In this document: piece after piece, positions 11,035-21,225 of the stretch
Numbering within the stretch: position 1 is the stretch's first letter
Layout of the letters: each line of letters begins with the position of its first letter
Source: Diaporthe sp. PMI_573
Taxonomy: Eukaryota; Ascomycota; Sordariomycetes; Diaporthales; Diaporthaceae
Length of the DNA: 64,000 nucleotides
Direction: 5' to 3'
Assembly: GCA_021399435.1 (NCBI GenBank)
Contig: JAJTUP010000009.1
Span: 496,001-560,000, forward strand
Notes under the pieces: generated by a model
Told to the model about the DNA's origin: nothing
The model's input: the letters and a program-made list of their open reading frames with translations, nothing else
Database searches by the model: none
Program-made: the position numbers and the translations under genes

Positions 11035-13056
11035 ATAGACAGGTCCCAAATGGATGCCCGTTTGAAACAGGAAATAAACGCCAGCCTCTAGCCTTGATCT
11101 ACCCTCTATCCTTTGCCCTTTATCCTATACTTCCTAAACCTTTGTGTTTTCCCCCAGTGCAGTCTGTCTACAGTGGTCTCTTCAAATCATTTTTTTTTAT
11201 CGACTGTGACAAAGTGGTTGAGGCATTCGCCGTTCGACGGCATCGCCCACGAGGAGAAGGGCTGTGGTCGGTCTCAGCAACCTTGCTCAGAAGATGGAAC
11301 AGATCGGTACTCACCCCGTGCCTTAAAGTCCTTGCATGTGTGAGCAATTAAGCCCGACCATCTCCATTCGGCCCAACCATCCGCTCAAATCGCCTGGACG
11401 GGCTTGGTGGTGGGGGCTTCGGCGGCCGGGGCGAGGGAGGTCGGTCTCGGGACTGGCAAACGGCAGATACTCGTGGTGAGGTACAAGAAGCCATGATTGT
11501 GAGAGGTGTTAAGGACGGAGCCGTGGGCTGAGCAGAGCAGACAGGTCGGAATGAATGATCCAAGAGGAAACTCGGTTTTGGAGAAAATATCAAGCGGATA
11601 GGGTGAGACAAGAAGGACCCAGCCCGCTCATGACATCCCACTAGAGGGGGATAGCGAGCAAGCTATAGCATATAGTCTACATGGACAATAGATAGCCCCA
11701 AAACCTTCCTAGGTCCCGAGTTCCGGGTCCCAGGTTCATCGTATAAACAAGCTACAGAGCTCAAACCAGCCGAGCAGCAAGGTCTGCACTGCCCATCAGC
11801 CCACTTTGGTCCCTGCCGAGAGGGAAACCGTCCCGTCCTCCTCTCTTGTTCCCTTGGTCGTCACCAAGGCTCCCCTGCACGGGTAGCAATAGGCGACGGC
11901 ATGGCCTTCCGATGCATGCATGTACAATGCGCAGAAGTGCATCCATGCGCATGCGCGCATTGGAGCAAATCGGGTTGGGAGTTTTGCTGCATGGTGCCAT
12001 AAAGGTGCTGCCCCCTTCACCGTCTATCCGCATGTATGAGCATGAGCGTGTGCGCGCAAAGGCTGGGGTTGAGGTGGTAGATTCCGAGACATGTGAAGAG
12101 GAACCAACCACACGGGGCACCAAAAGAAAAGGCCAAGTTTCCCCCACCCGATCGATAACGGCAGGGACTCTGCTTGGAGGGGTGGATATGGGTGGAAGGG
12201 TGGGTGGTTCCCGGCCGTCGTTGCGGTGTGAGGCAAGAGAAAGGCGATGCATGCAGGCATTAGCTCTCGAGTTGGCCCCGAAACCTTGAGTGAAGCTCAA
12301 AGCTAAGCTGCCCTGCCCAGGCCTCCGAGTCTCAGCAGTCTCGACCAGGCCCAAAACGGGTTGAAGTACAGCGCCATGCGGTTGCACCGGTACCTCACGT
12401 CGCCTGCGATACCTGCGCGTTTACGCGCTGGTCCTGCTTGGAGTGAAAGCAGAAATTCAGTTCTGCAGTCAGCAATGTCATCCTTTACTCCTGCCAGGGC
12501 TGTTTTTCTTGTGACGGGTAGGACGTCTGCGCGAGCCCCTGTGGCGCTGGGCAGTTTTGTGCCGATTGGGACCCTGGACTGACGTCAAGCTCAACCCCAA
12601 GTTAGTTCAGCCACGTGCTGAAACCACATCCCAGAGTTACTTACTGCCTTCGTTCGCCAAGAGAAAACCTCGAGACATCAAGAGGCCCAGAGTTGGAAAT
12701 TCGAGTGGGAATCTGCAATCTATGCTACGCTGCAGGGTCGGTCTCCTCAAGCTGGGGCCACGGCTCTAGGTACCAGCGTCGCTGCTTGCTCTAAATCTGG
12801 CAAACGACGATGCTCAGCGAGCATTCCTTCTTGGCATGTACTTTAAGCACAGGCCAATGACCCAAAACAAAGTTGAATCCAGTCAGCACTGATCCCGCCC
12901 TTGAGTGAGTGACTGCCCTGTCTTAAAGACTGTGATTGCTTGCTTGCCTGCCTTACTTTTCGAATGAAGGAGGGAGAGCAGCAGGTCCAGCCCAGGCACA
13001 GTGTGTGTTTCTAGGCTATATATACTACTGAACCTTTCTTTCTAGAGAATCATTGA
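11035..13056. other. spacer with a dispersed repeat copy
   Basis: No gene can be supported. Several overlapping frames are open because of GC-rich composition, but they lack coherent sequence. A 63-bp segment at 12319-12381 recurs in inverted orientation at 20875-20938 and is listed separately. Confidence 0.5.
12319..12381 (+). repeat. dispersed repeat, copy 1
   Basis: This 63-bp segment matches the reverse complement of 20875-20938 at most positions. The shared cores are TCAGCAGTCTCGACC, CCAAAACGGG and AAGTACAGCGCC. Similarity ends on both sides. It may be a fragment of an unclassified short repeat family. Confidence 0.6.
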
Positions 13057-14863
13057 CTACCTTTTCTGGCCACCAACATGTCGATTCCAGTTGCAGTCAA
13101 GGCATGGGCTGGCCTTTGTGTTCCCCCTTGTGCCTTTTTGTGCCTTGCTCTCTCCCTTGGGCTCTTTTGGGTCCGGAAAGTAAGTGTCAGGGTCCCTAAC
13201 AACTTCTTCAATAGAATGATTGTTCTTCTTGATCCTATTCCACGTCTTGGTTATCGCAGCCACATCAATATATTTGATGGACTCATTAACTGGCCGTCGA
13301 TTAGGGTCCTTTTTGTTGCAAACTTGACATTTCGGTCTTCTCACAAGATATCGAGTGGTTGACTCAATGGTCTAGCGTGGATTGTCGTCCAGATTGCGAT
13401 GATCTCGGCACTCTGTGCATATGCACTCGACCGCAGTGGGCAGCCCATGCTGTAATACGCTCTCCTTTGAGTCTATCAGAAACTCTTCCCATTCAGCTGT
13501 CTTGGGTGGTCGCTTTAAGATGTTCTTATCAGGTCGACAGAACTTGATTCTATTGTCGAAAGGTACACCCTACACAGAGGTGGCTGCGCCTTGTGGTTCG
13601 CAGGCCCTGCTGCTTTCGGAGCCAATTGCGGAGCTCGACAGGGATGTCTTCCCAGTTTGGCTCTCCAAACATGCTATACTCATCTGATTCGCTGATAGAT
13701 AGAAGCTTGAGGGCATCGTCGATTGCTCTGGCGACGTCGGGCGGCTTCTTCGGGTCGGCAAGTGACTCCTCCATGCAGGTATTGACGAGTGAGGAGATCA
13801 GGCATCTGAATCCTTGTGATCCTTTAACGGTCTCATTGACTTTAGGGAGGATTTCAACCACGCTTGCACTGTCAACCTACCTCGAGCTGATTAGTTACAT
13901 ATTTATTGAAACATTGGACACCATACCTACCTGCGCACGGCGAATGGAACTGACCTTGGATTCTGCAACTGAAATCTTGTCTTCTGATGCCGTCTCGCCA
14001 GACTCGTTGCCTTCAACATCATCTGCCATCAATTCCCCGATAGAAAATAATGGAATGGGAGCTATCTCCAAGTCTTCTGCCTGAGACTTAGAGATGAGCG
14101 AATCCGTAGTTGTGACCCTCTTACAGCTGAACACATGTGCCTTTGCCTCTTCGTTCAGCCGTTTCTGCTGTGTCCAGTCGACCTTCGTCAGGTGACCATA
14201 TGTTCCTTTCCGGTGGTTTGTCTCATAGAAATGTTGGTCGATGGTGATGTTTCCTAGAAGAGCAGCGACGCTCAGATGCAAATCCTGGAGCTTGCCTAGA
14301 GTCGACCTTTCGGCGAAGATCATGGCTTCTGGATGCATGACAAACACAACAAACCTTGCCAGATATGGCTTTGAGGAATCTTTGTGACGTTGCCATTCTA
14401 GCCCAAGGTCAACGCCTTTAAACTTGCCCCAGGGTGGAAGCTGTGACAGCTCAAGCTCTTTCTTTATTCTCTCTTTGACGCATTTACCCCAGCAGACATC
14501 GACGATTGCGCGCATGTTGTTTCTCAAATTCCATGTAAATTGTTCGTAGACCTTGAGGATATCTTGAGGGCAGTACTGTAATCCGTCTGACACCTTGCGT
14601 TGGAAGAGATAATCATAGATAAGACATTTGTCTAGACTAAACCCGGCTTTCATTATCTGAGCAATTGAGACATTGGTAACATCCGCACCGATTTTATATG
14701 ATGGATTCTTGACCGAAAACGAAGGATAGTAAAGATGGCAAGCCACTGTTGCGTCTAAGGGCCCGTGAGGACCAACAGTATAGTCTTGCTGACGAATGAC
14801 CCTATGTTGTTGCCATAGTTGAACCTTAGTATCTACGGCAGCATTAAAGGCCGCTTTGTAGCT
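13057..14863 (-). pseudogene. broken gene for a CxxC zinc-binding-type protein of unknown family
   Basis: On the minus strand a long frame (14863 down to 13895) gives a well-formed globular sequence, for example WGKFKGVDLGLEWQRHKD and LVEILPKVNE further down. A second block, 13861-13550, follows in another frame. A third continues from about 13575 after a one-base frame change and holds CICTEC, then an in-frame TAG at 13374-13372, then CQVCNK and CLDC pairs before the stop at 13057. The CxxC pairs suggest a C-terminal zinc-binding region. With at least one frameshift near 13565-13575 and one nonsense codon, the gene looks dead. The C-to-T type stop would fit RIP, which is known in related fungi. 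The first frame change (about 13895-13861) could be an intron. Base composition is more AT-rich than the neighbours. I do not recognise the family. Confidence 0.55.
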
Positions 14864-15770
14864 CTAACTATTTTTTTGGAGTATCTAGCCATGCTTTGGT
14901 TTTTGCAATTGTTATTTACTATCAGAAAGTTGATGGCCAAGAGTTGCCTGCCTTTTTGCCTGTCCTTAAGATCCCTAATAAATGGCTTGAAATTTTTAAG
15001 TTTCTTTAGCTTGCTCGGTGACAAGTATTTGTGGGGTTCTGGAAGGAACAACTGACCAAAGAGTTGATACCCGCCACCCTCCTTGTCCGAGATGGTTGCC
15101 ATGCTTGGGAGCCTGGGCAACGCCCGTGGGGGCGCGCTGTTATACGCCGCTACAGCCGCTTCGACAAACAGAGACAGGCCGTTACAAAAGTCCTGGGTTG
15201 GCGAGTTTCCCGCCTGGTAGCCTTGTCATGAGAAGAGAACCAGAGACAGGGCTGCTGAGCGAGACGTTCCTCGTGTCGAGGGTAGAAACGCACAAATTGA
15301 CTGTTGTTGGTTTATATAATCAGGTTGGCCTAACTGAAAACTACGAATCGCGTCAGTGGGTCAGATGGGCTGATAAGAAAAGCTGTGTGAATGGGCCCAG
15401 TGATTGCGCTCTGCGTGCGTTCAGCCCCACGGCCCTGACACTTTTTTTCACTACATTTATTCACATTGAGTCGGTGCAACCTTCGTTTCAAGGGGAAGTC
15501 TTGAAGGGTTTGTGAGTGTGTGTGCATATGCGAGGCTGGCCCCGCTGCATTCGCTATGTGGCCCAGGCGCCCACACCCTCTAGAATGCAAAACGGGCCCC
15601 ATTTGATTGTCTGGCAGACCTTTCCCTTGAATAGAAGGTAGCGTCGACTTAACTTCAATTGACGTATTGAGGACAGCTGCCTTGCGTCTGAATCTCCCCG
15701 GGCCCTTGTGACCGAGATCTGGGGACCAACGTTTGCAGCAGACTTTGTGGGCACTAGCGCTGTAATAAAT
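14864..15770. other. stretch with decayed coding remnants, no intact gene
   Basis: Minus-strand frame 15120-14833 is Lys/Asn-rich and could be an upstream exon remnant of the broken gene next to it, out of frame with it. The remaining frames (15.0-15.75 kb) are short and incoherent. Confidence 0.4.
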
Positions 15771-16680
15771 GTAGATGAAAAATATAATTAATTATTTTAA
15801 GCTAATATAGAAATGAGTTTAAACATATATATAAACTCTCTTAGTAAGATAGTCTTATAGTGATAGGAGTAGATAAGTTAACTTTAAAAAATATTAATTT
15901 AGACTTTGCTTATCTTTTCTTAATAGTTAAAATAAAGTATCTTTTATACTATTTACCCTATGAAAGGTACAAAGTGCGCGGGCATCAGTTCCATGCGGCT
16001 GACTGTCCACCTACGTTATCTTTAAGTCATAGAAATATACTAGTGGTTGATGTTTATATAAATTAGCTTTAAATTTATGGAGTACAGAATGGGGACGTGG
16101 CGCAACGGCTAGCGCATCTGATTCCAGCTTTGGAGGATCCAGAAGGTTGTCTGTTCGAGTGCGTATTAAATTATTCTTTATAATTACTTCACAAGTACTA
16201 ACAAAACATATAGATCAGGCCGTCCTCAGGAAAACAATTCTTTTTAACTTTTTTTTCTAATTTTTATTAGGTCTTAATCTTACTTAGAGGACTTAAAAAT
16301 TGTCTATACTTATTATAGTTATAAAGACAAACAGCTAATAGTATTCATTATTCTAAATTGCTTTAAAGATATTTTTTAAGACTTTATTGTTATTAATTTA
16401 TAATTTGTTCTTATTATAGTTTCTTGGCAAGCTCCACTAGAGTTTTAGAAATACTCTCTACAAATTTAGCTCCACTTTTCTTATAGAAAGTAAGTTTAAT
16501 TCCCGCTAACATTAGAAATATAGATATTTTTTAAAAAATATTTTTTCTTTTAATAAAATTGTATATTTAGTATTCATTTTATAGTCTTAATTTATAAAGT
16601 TATAAATTAAAAGTGCTTTAATATTATAAGTTAAATGTAAACCTTAATGACTATAGTGCTGCTGAATTTAGCTTTTTATT
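15771..16680. other. strongly AT-rich block, RIP-like
   Basis: About 0.9 kb dominated by A and T with many TA dinucleotides and few CA/TG steps, unlike the GC-rich flanks. No frame is plausible. In filamentous ascomycetes such blocks are usually mutated transposon copies. I cannot identify the source element. It contains the degenerate tRNA-Trp-like sequence at 16091. Confidence 0.6.
16091..16166 (+). tRNA. degenerate tRNA-Trp-like sequence (probably pseudo or SINE-type)
   Basis: The 5' half matches a fungal tRNA-Trp very well: GGGGACGTGGCGCAACGG, then a D-arm closed by GCGC/GCGC, then TCTGA and a CCA anticodon followed by what looks like a short intron. A T-loop TTCGAGT is present. The T-stem does not pair well, and the 3' acceptor strand that should pair with GGGGACG is absent, replaced by an AT-rich run. 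It is therefore not a functional tRNA as it stands. It could be a decayed tRNA copy or the head of a tRNA-derived SINE, lying in RIP-like DNA. Confidence 0.5.
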
Positions 16681-17694
16681 TATTTAAGACTTTTACTCTG
16701 GTATATACGTTAGGAATTTGGAGAATGTAGATATCAGGGCTTATGTCCTCAGTGGACGGTCTACAATAATGTGCTGACAACGTTCTGGCCATGGCAGCTT
16801 TTGTTGCTCTGGCAGTTACGTGTATTGTATCACGAAATAAATCCCTCTTGCTCCCGAGACATTGTTGCAGATATTCCGAGAATTGCACGAAAATCAAGAG
16901 CAGTCTCGTGGGCCACAGCTGGAAGGAAATCAGCAAGGTCCGAAAATTTGGAGGTGATAGGAGTTGATATCAGAAATTTGAACACTGGAACCCCCCACTC
17001 TATTCAGGTGCAGAGTTTCCATCTCTCGGCAGAGCCGGTTGCATATGCTCATAGAAACACATATTCGTTTTCCAATCATGCAAACAGCTATTATAGTTGC
17101 AAATGTATCGGTATCGCCGGAAGCGTAAATTAAATAGAAGGACTCCAAGCATAATAGTTTAAAATTCACCACAGCGTGTCAGGGTATGTAGTTGCAGGTT
17201 TCTATTGTTGAAGCATTTATTTTAAATATATATCCAAACCGCGGACTACATTTTTCAACAGATACAAATCAATTGAGTTGGGTCGAATGAGAGAAGAGAA
17301 GACTTTTGCAAGAATGAGGCCTCTTTCTTTCCAGATGCCCCTCCATGTTTTTCCATCCGGTCATAAGCTGATCTCATCTGATCTACTGCTGTATCTCATC
17401 TAAGCTCTCGGCTTCCCAGGGTGTGTAAAAGGGAAAAAGACTGGCAGATGCCACAACGAACTGGTCAAATGAAGCATACAAGACTCGGTAACAGTGAATT
17501 CGTACCTCAAGGTGCAAGGCGCAATCGGGGCTCGGCAGTGGACACTAGGACTTGTGCCGCGAAGCTTTGAGCTCAACATATCAAGCAAGACAACAGACAT
17601 TGCGAGCGTTGCTCGCGTGTCCGGCACGCGGTTACAATATCTGTGGTAATCAGTTCTCACTGTACAACATGCCTCAGGATGTCCTCCCATCAGA
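16681..17694. other. spacer, no gene supported
   Basis: Composition returns toward the local average. A plus-strand frame at 16771-17133 stays open for about 120 codons and the opposite strand is also partly open, but neither shows motifs or a start context that convinces me. It may be a further decayed remnant. Confidence 0.4.
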
Positions 17695-18012
17695 CATCCT
17701 CCTATGCACCCCCCTATAGGATACCCTCCTATGTGATATCCTCCTATGGGATATCCTCTTATGGGATACCCTCCTTTGTAATAGCCTTGTACGGGACAGC
17801 CTCTTATGGGACAGCCTCCTATGGGCTACCCTCCTGGAGTTTAATCTTGTACGTAATAATTCCTGTGAAACATCCTCTTGTAGGGAAACCTCCTGTGGTA
17901 AACTGTCCTGTAGAATATATTTCTTTATGGAAATCTCCTGTAGGCTAACCACAGTGCTCCAATGAGAAATGCTCCTTTGGGATGTTCTCTTACAAGCACC
18001 CTCCTGTGGGTA
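17695..18012 (+). repeat. minisatellite with a ~15-bp unit
   Basis: A tandem array with unit close to CTCCTATGGGATACC. Copies are near-perfect at about 17715-17835 and become degenerate (15-17 bp, CTCCTGTGGG-like) to about 18012. The unit length keeps both strands open in places: the plus strand reads as repeats of Ser-Tyr-Gly-Ile/Thr-Ala/Pro-type pentapeptides, the minus strand as Arg/Ser/His-rich repeats. I see no gene around it and treat the open frames as a by-product of the repeat. Confidence 0.8.
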
Positions 18013-18566
18013 ACTCTTGACACAAAAGACATTGTGATAAATTAAGCCACAGGGAGTTATGCCACTCGATAAATTCAACGAAGGGTGAGCTGAGTCCATG
18101 AGGAAGACTATTCCCCTAGTCATTTAAAGACAAAAATGAGTTCGAGCGAGGAGATACAAGGGCTCAACATCATCTGATGCTCTGAGAGCCTATCCGCCCA
18201 AGTAGAAGCTGGCTCCATAAGAAGTGGGGCAGTGAGATCTGCTCACCAAGTACATCGATGCTGTGGCCGCATAGCAGACACCTAAGAAAAGCTCTTCCCA
18301 ATAGTAAATAGAGGAAAAGTGGCCAAGGATTACACCCCCTACCGGCTCATAGGAGACAGCCACAGTACCTGATCGCGCGAAGAAATACGACGCTCGAACA
18401 AAACGGCAGGAGGATGTCCTATGACAGCCAATCATCAACCAGGGACTTACTTGGATTTGGCAATCGAGAGGAATCTGGGATTTCTACGCAAAAGGGCCCC
18501 CTCGAACAGGCCAGGGGACTTGAGTGCAAACGGCGACGACAAAATAATTATTTGCCACAAAAGTGG
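18013..18566. other. spacer between minisatellite and hexanucleotide repeat
   Basis: Short frames on both strands without recognisable content; no gene supported. Confidence 0.4.
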
Positions 18567-18622
18567 CTCTGTCTCTGTCTCTGTCTCTGTCTCTGTCTCT
18601 ATCTCTGTCTCTGTCCCTGTCC
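18567..18622 (+). repeat. CTGTCT hexanucleotide repeat
   Basis: Roughly nine copies of CTGTCT with a few single-base variants. It abuts the stop codon (18625-18623) of the minus-strand gene that follows, so it would lie at the very start of that gene's 3' UTR as AGAGAC repeats. Confidence 0.85.
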
Positions 18623-19311
18623 CTAGGACGGGATCATGCCCTTGTCCTCGTCCTCGTCCTTGACCTCGCCGGGCAGGGGCACCTCGGCGGCGGCGGCGGC
18701 GTTCCTCGCCCGCTTGCGCGCGCGGGCGAGCGCCTTCTTCGACGTGCCCTTAAACTATATGCATCCAGTCAGCTCAGCCACCCCGAGAACTTTCGCTCAA
18801 AGCAAAAACTGGCAGAGGGATAAATCTTACGGGCTCGCCCCGGGACTGCTTCTTGCCGGCAGCCTATTTATATGTCAGCGAATCCATCGTCGTACCAAGC
18901 TCTGATATCCGACTCGCGTGGGCAGCTTACCTTCTTCTCGGCCTTCTCGGCCTCCTCCTCGTCGTCATCCTCTTCCTCCTCGTCCTCGGCCTTCTAGAAA
19001 GGTGTAAGTGACGGAGGGATCGTGGTATACACTGATGAGATCTTACGCGCTTGGGGGCCCGGGACGGGCGGGCGGCTGGCGTGACCGCCTCCCAAAGGAG
19101 GGCGAGCTTCTCCTCCTCGGAGACCGGGACGGTGATCTCGACACCATCTTTTCTGATGGCTAATCGCTTATCAGTACAAAGTACCTAGGTACCTAGAGAG
19201 CTTTCATGGCTTAATGCGACTCTACTTACTGATGCTCTGCTGCTGCTGCTGCTGCTGTGGCTGGGCAGGGGCAGGGGCAGGGGCGGGCGCGGGCGCCTTC
19301 TTGGGGGCCAT
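18623..19311 (-). CDS. small charged five-exon protein, 138 residues, unknown
   Basis: Assembled as complement(join(18623..18748, 18831..18863, 18931..18993, 19047..19159, 19230..19311)). The four introns are 70, 53, 67 and 82 nt, with donors GTAAGT, GTAAGA, GTAAGC, GTAAGA and AG acceptors. The frame is kept at every junction, which is strong evidence for a real gene too fragmented to be seen as one frame. The protein starts MAPKKAPAPAPA, has a run of seven Gln (about 19-25), a short globular piece (TIRKDGVEITVPVSEEEK), an acidic block of 21 residues, then a basic KKALARARKRAR segment that looks like a nuclear localisation signal, and a final acidic tail. This suggests a small nuclear, chromatin- or chaperone-type protein, but that is inference. 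I do not recognise a family. Confidence 0.72.
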
Positions 19312-21225
19312 CTTGTCTGGTTCTCTGATCTTACACGCCTGGTCAGTCCTTGCGGCTGGGCACACATACTGTATGAGGAAGTGGAGACTCACTGAAAACT
19401 TCGAATTTTTTTGAAGTCTTAAAATTACACACGAGTATCTACATACCAGTTAGTCACTGTCCACTGGTCTCACAAAGGTACGAGAGGTGCTGCGACGAGG
19501 CGCGACATGCTCGGTCACAAAGGATCAAGGAGCTGGCTGCATGTCACTTGACAGATTGGCCTGCAACAGCTGGGCGGGACGGGGAAAAGCGCAAGGGTGT
19601 AGCAGAATAGAATCAGAGGGCTGGCATGGCCACGACGATGGGTAAATCGTCTGTGTAGGGCAGGTAATAATACATACGAAAGAGGGTCTCGAGGCTGAAG
19701 AGAAAGGAAGTTCGTCAGGATCCACTGGCCAGGGGGAAAAAGAGGTCAGTACCAGTGGGAGCTGCCGCACTCCTTCCTTGCTTCCACGCACTTGCTCCTT
19801 CCCGTTCTACGTAGAGCACTCTCTGCCACTTGCACTCTACATGCGCTCCCATGCTAAAATCAAAATACATAAAATGAAACAATGCGAAATGACACATTCC
19901 ATATCGATGCATCACCAACAAAACAAAGTAAACGCTTTTTGAAGTGGCGTGTGTGGACAATTCACCATCTCATCAGAATTGACCCCAGCTGTGACCGCGT
20001 TGAGTTAACTTTCCTGCCCCTCACACACAAGTGCACCCACCAGCCCGGCAGGCATTTTGCTGTCTCTCAATCTTTGGCATTTTTGTCCAGAACAACCTTG
20101 AAGTAGGACGGATTTACTATCTAAGCCAATTTGAAGGCTGTTTTCTCTTACAAGAGGTCTGCTCTGCGCAGGGCCTCTTGAGGTAGGTAGGCTCCAAGAG
20201 CAGCAGATAATGTTTATTTAGCCCTTCTCTTGCCCGGCTCGTTCATCTCCACAGGAGCAGTGGCACCTGGAGATGGTAATTCTCCAGCTCATGGACTGGG
20301 CTTATTGAGTCTTTGTCAAATTGATCTCAGACTTTTACACCTTCTCAGACAACGGCACTTCACTCTTTTTTCACGTGCTGGTATTGCAGCCTTCAAACTG
20401 CACACGACGAACACACGGGAGCCCAGCGTATGCAGTGATACCAGTCATCTCCTGAATCGCGGCACTGCAATGATGGAGAACAACCCAAATATAATCACGT
20501 CGGCCGGAACCGCGGTGTCTGAGCCTTCCGAGTGGTTTTTGATGGCTGGCTCCTTGCAGTTGATGAGGCGTCTGGGTTCGCACAGGACATGAAATGGGCT
20601 GTGTTAGACCCTGATCGGGTTGAGACGCCGAAGCTGAAGTTGCTCCTCTCCACCAGCAGACGCGGCACGTTGTATCGCGAGCACGTCTGCAGCCCAAATC
20701 GGACTATTCTTCCACATCACAAATACTCCCACGTTCCCGGAATTTGGACTTTGCCTTCCCTCTCTTCCTCCCTCTCTCTTCGTGGCAAGACCGCAGAAGC
20801 GCAAAAGACACGTCGTTGATGGAGCCCTTGACTGGTGTTCATCCCTCCAAGGCTCTCAAAACACAACAATCTACCCGCAAGGCGCTGTACTTTAGGCCCG
20901 TTTTGGGGCCGGTCGAGACTGCTGAAAATCGCAGGCCTTGGGTGGGGGGGGGGGGGGGTGGTTGCAGGGGCTGTCACACCTAGGAACGGCTCACAGGCGC
21001 TTTAAGTGTAGTATGCTTCTCTATGTGAATGCCGCTCGACAAATCTTGGGGCACATTGGCCCTCACCAATGCTGCCCCGGGGGAATCTACCTACGCAATT
21101 GCCCGCTCCCGTCCGTGGTTCCACATATTTTATGTTTCCTCCAACGCCATTATGATTTTCTTTTTTCATCGTGGAACCCCGCCCGCGTTCTCTATCATGG
21201 CCGCGAGCACCTGCACCTAGCCAAC
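19312..21225. other. spacer with repeat copy and poly-G run
   Basis: No gene supported. Contains the second copy of the dispersed repeat (20875-20938), followed directly by a homopolymer of 15 G (20944-20958). Confidence 0.5.
20875..20938 (-). repeat. dispersed repeat, copy 2 (inverted)
   Basis: Reverse complement of this segment aligns with 12319-12381 over its whole length, with roughly eight differences and one length change. A G15 run starts six bases beyond its right end. Confidence 0.6.

Noticed and set aside
13361..13395. Sequence resembling a tRNA D-arm (CAATGGTCTAGCG)
   Set aside because: No matching anticodon arm or T-loop follows; it lies in the broken coding region.
17695..18012. 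CRISPR-like array
   Set aside because: Direct units abut without unique spacers, and the genome is clearly fungal; it is a minisatellite.
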